Below are positions 44,408 to 47,727 of a DNA stretch of 47,727 nt, piece by piece. A model generated the notes under the pieces. It did not search any database. It saw only the letters and a list, made by a program, of their open reading frames with translations, and was not told where the DNA came from. Where the stretch lies: assembly GCA_900318555.1 (NCBI GenBank), contig ONKX01000016.1:1-47727 (forward strand), given 5' to 3'. How positions within the stretch are numbered: position 1 is the first letter of the stretch; each line of letters begins with the position of its first letter. A program made the position numbers and the translations under genes. Origin of the DNA: an uncultured Prevotellaceae bacterium (lineage in GTDB: Bacteria > Bacteroidota > Bacteroidia > Bacteroidales > Bacteroidaceae).

Positions 44408-47221
44408 TTATTTCTTTATAAACAGTTTACCATTCTTGATATACACACCCTTTGTGGGATTCTCGACACGACGGCCTTGCAGGTCGTACCACACATCAGA
44501 CATCACACTTCTGACATCAGACATCGTTTCAATTCCCGTCGTACCGCCACCATTGCCAATGCCGAGGCTGGTTACCGTACGGTCAAACATGTCTGCCTTG
44601 AAGAACGGACGGAAGGCCGGACTGCCACCAGTGGCTTTCAGTACAAACTGGTTACCTGCTGCATTGATACAGTAGATATTTTCCGTGCTAACAGCTTTGG
44701 TTTCACCAACAAAGCGGTAGTTGCCGCCAGTGACAGACGAAACTTTGCCATTTTTATGAACGGTAGTATTCTGGCCGATGAACTTGATGGTCTTGGTGCT
44801 CAGGTCGTAAGCGGCCCCCCATGTATTACCCGGGAAAGCAACGATATACGGCGTGTTGGCCTTCATCTCATCCGTGAAGCCGAAATTAACCTTTGGAGCA
44901 GTTGTATCGTCGCCGGTGAATTCCTTCAACCAGAACTGCTTGCCCGTATCGCTACTGCTGCGGAACCAGTCGATAGGTGTTTCACCAGCCTTCACCAATG
45001 TTACATCGAAGGGCAGCATGATGGTGTTCCAACCTTTCTCGCCATCAGCCCAACGGTCGTTATCGTAGGTGAACTCGATATTCGTGGCCGTGAAGTCAAC
45101 GGGTGAATAGAAGTCGTTACCATCAGTCAATATAATACTCGAAGCCGAATAAGCCGTACCATCAGACTTGACAACATTTGTCAATCCATCTGGAACAGCG
45201 TCACTTGTACCAAGGATATAGAGCGTATTGGGATTGCTGTTCTTGGTGATAGTAGTTACACCAGCGCCCGACATATCCACTGCGACAGCATTGGCGGGTA
45301 CACTGTAGGAGGTAGTTGGCGCAACAACGGTATAGGTTCCATCGGACTTATAGGCCGTAATGCCAGATTTGATGGTGTAGTAACCTGCAGTTACCCAACC
45401 ACTCGAACCTCCATTCTTTTGATAGATGAAAGTAAAATTATATTTACTTCCCAAGTTACCAGTGAATGCCACAGGAATGTCGATGTAACCGCTTGCAGGG
45501 ATGAGTACATTCTTAGCAGAGCGCCATACAGGAGTTGAGCTTCCATAGATATAGACGTCGAACTGGAATGTTCCTGAATAGTCATTGTCCGTGTCAGGAT
45601 TGCTTACTCTCAACACGCCGTTAACCTCTTTTCCGTAAAGATCGTAGTTCAACTCTCCTGTATTTGTAGAATTATCAACAGTAAGTGAGCCTGTCAGCGT
45701 AATATTGTCTGTAGTGGGATTACCGCCAGCATTAACAGTAACAGTAACAGATTTGGATATGTCAATACCAGCATAGCCTCCTACCCCATCAGTTTTATAT
45801 GCTGTGATAGTATAGTCACGTGCCTCACTTGGGCGAAATTCAATAACACAATCCTTTGTCGATTTTTGGGGGATTAGGAACATTTTGCCATCGCCCAATC
45901 CCTTATCAATGAAGTAAAAACCTATTTCGCCATCGTAGTCGTCATCACTGTTATTAGTAATATTGAAAGTGATATTAGCGGTCTCACCGACAGCTATAGT
46001 AGCCTTGTCTGTGTTCACACTGTTCAGCGTAAGGCTAACGGTATTGGGGTTAGTCAGTACGGTGCCCGTGCCGCCTTCCAGCTGGATACCGACAATGGCA
46101 TTCTGTCCAAAGCCATAACCCTCAGTAGAACTACTGCCGCCAATGCCCTGCGCGTCGGGATCAAGAACCGACAATTTGAAGTAGTCGTCACTCATGCCAC
46201 CCCAACCCCAGTTGATGTGGAAATAGTCCTCGCCCTGATAGCCGTCGCAGACAAAAGAATGTCCGCCACCTAAGGACTGTCCGCTATAAACGACAGCACG
46301 TCCTTGCTTCAGCTCGTTGTAGATCAGTTCAATCCAATTGGCATAGGAATAGTAACTGCGGTCTGCACACTGGGTAGTAGCATCATATCCGAAATAGCTT
46401 TTCAAAGCCTTAGCAACATCAGCACCATTGGCAGAAGAACCGCCATGGTCGGGGTCTCTATAATTCATACCTAAAGATACACCACAACATCTCATCAGGG
46501 TTGCAACAGCTGTGGCCCCCTCGTCGGTGTCGCTTGAGGTATAGGTATCACGCATCTGATTCCAGTTGATGGTTTCTTCTGTACTAATGCCTGGAACAGG
46601 ATAATTTGATTTGGTTGTGTATCCTGGTATGGCATTTGTAGGTGTACTCGTAGTAAGGCTAGCTTTTTTGGCAGTATAATACATGACCTGTGCCATAGCC
46701 GTTGCCACACAACCTGTGACAGCATTCCCAGCATAGTAATAGCCGCTCACTTGGTTGTTATACGGTGCGCCCTGATTCCAGTGTGCCGTAACCAGCGGGG
46801 CAATGGGGGCCTTGACAGCTGATGCTGTGCGGCGAGGATTCTGTGACGTTGTGGGCTGGATGTTGTGCTCGTTCAGCCACGCAATCTCGTCGGCATAGCC
46901 CTGCAGCCAGGCACGCATGTTGCAAGGCATGTTGTCCGGATCGAGGGTGCCCGTCTCGCTATAGCCCAGAATAGGTGCCGTGCGGTCGTCGTTCGATACG
47001 ATGACATAGCCTTGGTTCTGTTCTGCGTTAAACACATAGAGTCCGCTGACGCGTCCCGCCATCTTCAGCTGGGGAACCTCAGCCTGACTCCTCTTCATGC
47101 CCGATGGCGTCTGCTGCAGGAATTTCTGAGCCTGTTGCAGTGCCTGCTGGGGCGTCACGTCGCCTGCCGTCATGATGACAGTCATCATCACCGACAGAAA
47201 GAGTAGAATTGTTCTTTTCAT
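44408..47221 (-). CDS. Secreted C10-family cysteine protease, copy 2
   Basis: About 937 residues, start at 47221 (MKRTILLFLSVMMTVIMTAGD). The signal peptide and most of the propeptide, up to about residue 120, are nearly identical to copy 1. The catalytic domain is clearly changed: Cys171 in VTGCVATAMAQ and His321 in GGGHSFVCDGYQG are kept, but the segment between them has insertions and many substitutions. The middle Ig-like region is strongly different, while the last ~40 residues match again (DVWYDLQGRRVENPTKGV). This suggests recombination or diversifying selection on substrate choice, with pro-region and export tail fixed. Confidence 0.92.
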   Translation of the reverse strand: MKRTILLFLSVMMTVIMTAGDVTPQQALQQAQKFLQQTPSGMKRSQAEVPQLKMAGRVSGLYVFNAEQNQGYVIVSNDDRTAPILGYSETGTLDPDNMPCNMRAWLQGYADEIAWLNEHNIQPTTSQNPRRTASAVKAPIAPLVTAHWNQGAPYNNQVSGYYYAGNAVTGCVATAMAQVMYYTAKKASLTTSTPTNAIPGYTTKSNYPVPGISTEETINWNQMRDTYTSSDTDEGATAVATLMRCCGVSLGMNYRDPDHGGSSANGADVAKALKSYFGYDATTQCADRSYYSYANWIELIYNELKQGRAVVYSGQSLGGGHSFVCDGYQGEDYFHINWGWGGMSDDYFKLSVLDPDAQGIGGSSSTEGYGFGQNAIVGIQLEGGTGTVLTNPNTVSLTLNSVNTDKATIAVGETANITFNITNNSDDDYDGEIGFYFIDKGLGDGKMFLIPQKSTKDCVIEFRPSEARDYTITAYKTDGVGGYAGIDISKSVTVTVNAGGNPTTDNITLTGSLTVDNSTNTGELNYDLYGKEVNGVLRVSNPDTDNDYSGTFQFDVYIYGSSTPVWRSAKNVLIPASGYIDIPVAFTGNLGSKYNFTFIYQKNGGSSGWVTAGYYTIKSGITAYKSDGTYTVVAPTTSYSVPANAVAVDMSGAGVTTITKNSNPNTLYILGTSDAVPDGLTNVVKSDGTAYSASSIILTDGNDFYSPVDFTATNIEFTYDNDRWADGEKGWNTIMLPFDVTLVKAGETPIDWFRSSSDTGKQFWLKEFTGDDTTAPKVNFGFTDEMKANTPYIVAFPGNTWGAAYDLSTKTIKFIGQNTTVHKNGKVSSVTGGNYRFVGETKAVSTENIYCINAAGNQFVLKATGGSPAFRPFFKADMFDRTVTSLGIGNGGGTTGIETMSDVRSVMSDVWYDLQGRRVENPTKGVYIKNGKLFIKK

Positions 47222-47259
47222 TGTTTTTTTACTATTGATAGATTTGTGATAGTTGTCTG

Positions 47260-47291
47260 CAAAAGTAGTGATAATTAATGACATATCCAAA
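47260..47291 (-). promoter_or_regulatory. Promoter of the second C10 protease
   Basis: On the - strand, TTTG (47288-47291), a 20-nt gap and TACTTTTG (47260-47267) match the consensus. The -7 inner bases differ from copy 1 but spacing is the same. Confidence 0.8.
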
Positions 47292-47310
47292 TTTTGGCCT
47301 CAAAATTTGG
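47287..47310. promoter_or_regulatory. Palindrome overlapping the -33 of the second C10 protease
   Basis: The arms CCAAATTTTG and CAAAATTTGG with centre GCCT form a 24-bp palindrome. Differences from copy 1 lie at the centre, not in the arms. Confidence 0.6.
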
Positions 47311-47340
47311 TTTTTCTTTCGATTTACACTATCTTTTCGC

Positions 47341-47550
47341 ATTGCCGAAGATGTGGTCGAAGATGTGGATAAGGTGGCTGCAACGACTGCCTGTCTGTTC
47401 TTCGGGTACTTTGACGGGGCTACCACTATTTCTGAATCAAATAACGAACTGCCCAAGAAGAAGGACAACGAGGACGAGCTGTCCTTTGCTCGTAGATGTC
47501 ATCAGATGGCCAAGATCATGCATGCACCAAAGTATAGGCTCAGAAGATAA
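47341..47550 (+). pseudogene. 3' remnant of a gene, possibly a mobilisation protein tail
   Basis: After the end of the duplicated cassette a frame continues to 47550, with no start of its own outside the copied sequence. It reads IAEDVVEDVDKVAATTACLFFGYFDG in part and ends in a basic segment RRCHQMAKIMHAPKYRLRR. This end reminds me of the C-terminal tails of Bacteroidetes relaxase/mobilisation proteins, but that is an unverified recollection. Its 5' part seems replaced by the cassette. The remaining bases to 47727 are AT-rich, and I see no gene in them. Confidence 0.35.
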
Positions 47551-47727
47551 CAGAACTAATGTAGCTATCGAATTCAGGATCAGATGTCTTTGGATGTTGG
47601 GAGAATAATAATAGGGATTTTTAGAGTATATTTGTTTGGGAATTAAATCATAAAATCAGCCCCCTAATAATCAGATGGTTACGTTTAAAATGTGCATTAA
47701 TTTGAGAAATAATTCCAAGAATCTTGC

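Larger units (their letters stand above)
44103..47340. repeat. Copy 2 of the ~3.2-kb C10 cassette duplication
   Basis: It starts with the last codons of asnB (GVHEQAY, stop) and runs through the terminator, the peptide gene, the protease gene and its promoter-palindrome. Similarity ends in ATCTTTTCGC on both sides (21525 and 47340). The asnB scrap marks this copy as the derived one. Confidence 0.88.

Noticed and set aside
44384-45106. A 240-codon + strand open frame opposite the second C10 protease gene
   Set aside because: It is the antisense frame of a protease gene with clear motifs. A similar but shorter frame is seen opposite copy 1, so it is a by-product of the sense codons.
1-47727. 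tRNA, rRNA or other RNA genes
   Set aside because: No cloverleaf-like or rRNA sequence was noticed by eye. A tRNAscan or Infernal run would settle this.

Overview
The window reads as a chromosomal segment of a Bacteroidales bacterium, most likely Prevotella or a close relative. Signs are promoters of the TTTG-N19/20-TAnnTTTG type, starts without clear Shine-Dalgarno sequences, BACON-domain proteins, C10 (streptopain-like) proteases ending in the DLQGRRV...KGVYIKNGK tail, LytS/LytTR signalling, and 7-nt degenerate repeats between genes. The genus is an inference from recalled family sequences; no search was run.

Region 1 (1-18.3 kb, all + strand) is a nitrogen assimilation and glutamine-use cluster: gltB (5' end outside the window), gltD, a PII protein, an Amt ammonium transporter, an outer-membrane beta-barrel protein, a second Amt, pyrG, a PurF-type amidophosphoribosyltransferase, carA, the N-terminal half of carB, and asnB. 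Ammonium import, PII sensing, GOGAT and four more glutamine amidotransferases lie together. Four lesions break genes between 2.5 and 7.6 kb: a 149-bp tandem duplication in gltB and three small deletions in gltD and amt. The two copies of the gltB duplication differ only at synonymous sites, which points to mixed-strain assembly rather than real decay. The two transcription units that carry amt genes have matching upstream regions: five AAATG-centred iterons about 31 bp apart, ending next to a TAnnTTTG box.

Region 2 (18.3-21.6 kb, - strand) is a C10 protease followed 4 nt later by a 57-residue peptide. The whole cassette, with the last codons of asnB, is duplicated at 44.1-47.3 kb.

Region 3 (21.6-22.5 kb) holds two small envelope proteins in convergent orientation.

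Region 4 (22.6-41.0 kb, - strand) is the most interesting part: about 16 closely spaced genes behind one good promoter. They encode three Ser/Thr kinases, two PP2C phosphatases, four FHA proteins (one an FHA-FHA-TM-trypsin fusion), two BACON proteins, an outer-membrane barrel protein, an NTF2-like protein, lipoproteins and unknown secreted proteins. Nearly all are membrane-anchored or exported. I see no T6SS, nuclease or ATPase gene. I read it as a phospho-threonine envelope signalling system of unknown output.

Region 5 (41.3-44.0 kb, + strand) is a divergent TPR-lipoprotein histidine kinase and LytTR response regulator, a plausible controller of region 4. Region 6 (44.1-47.7 kb) is the second C10 cassette, followed by a short gene remnant.
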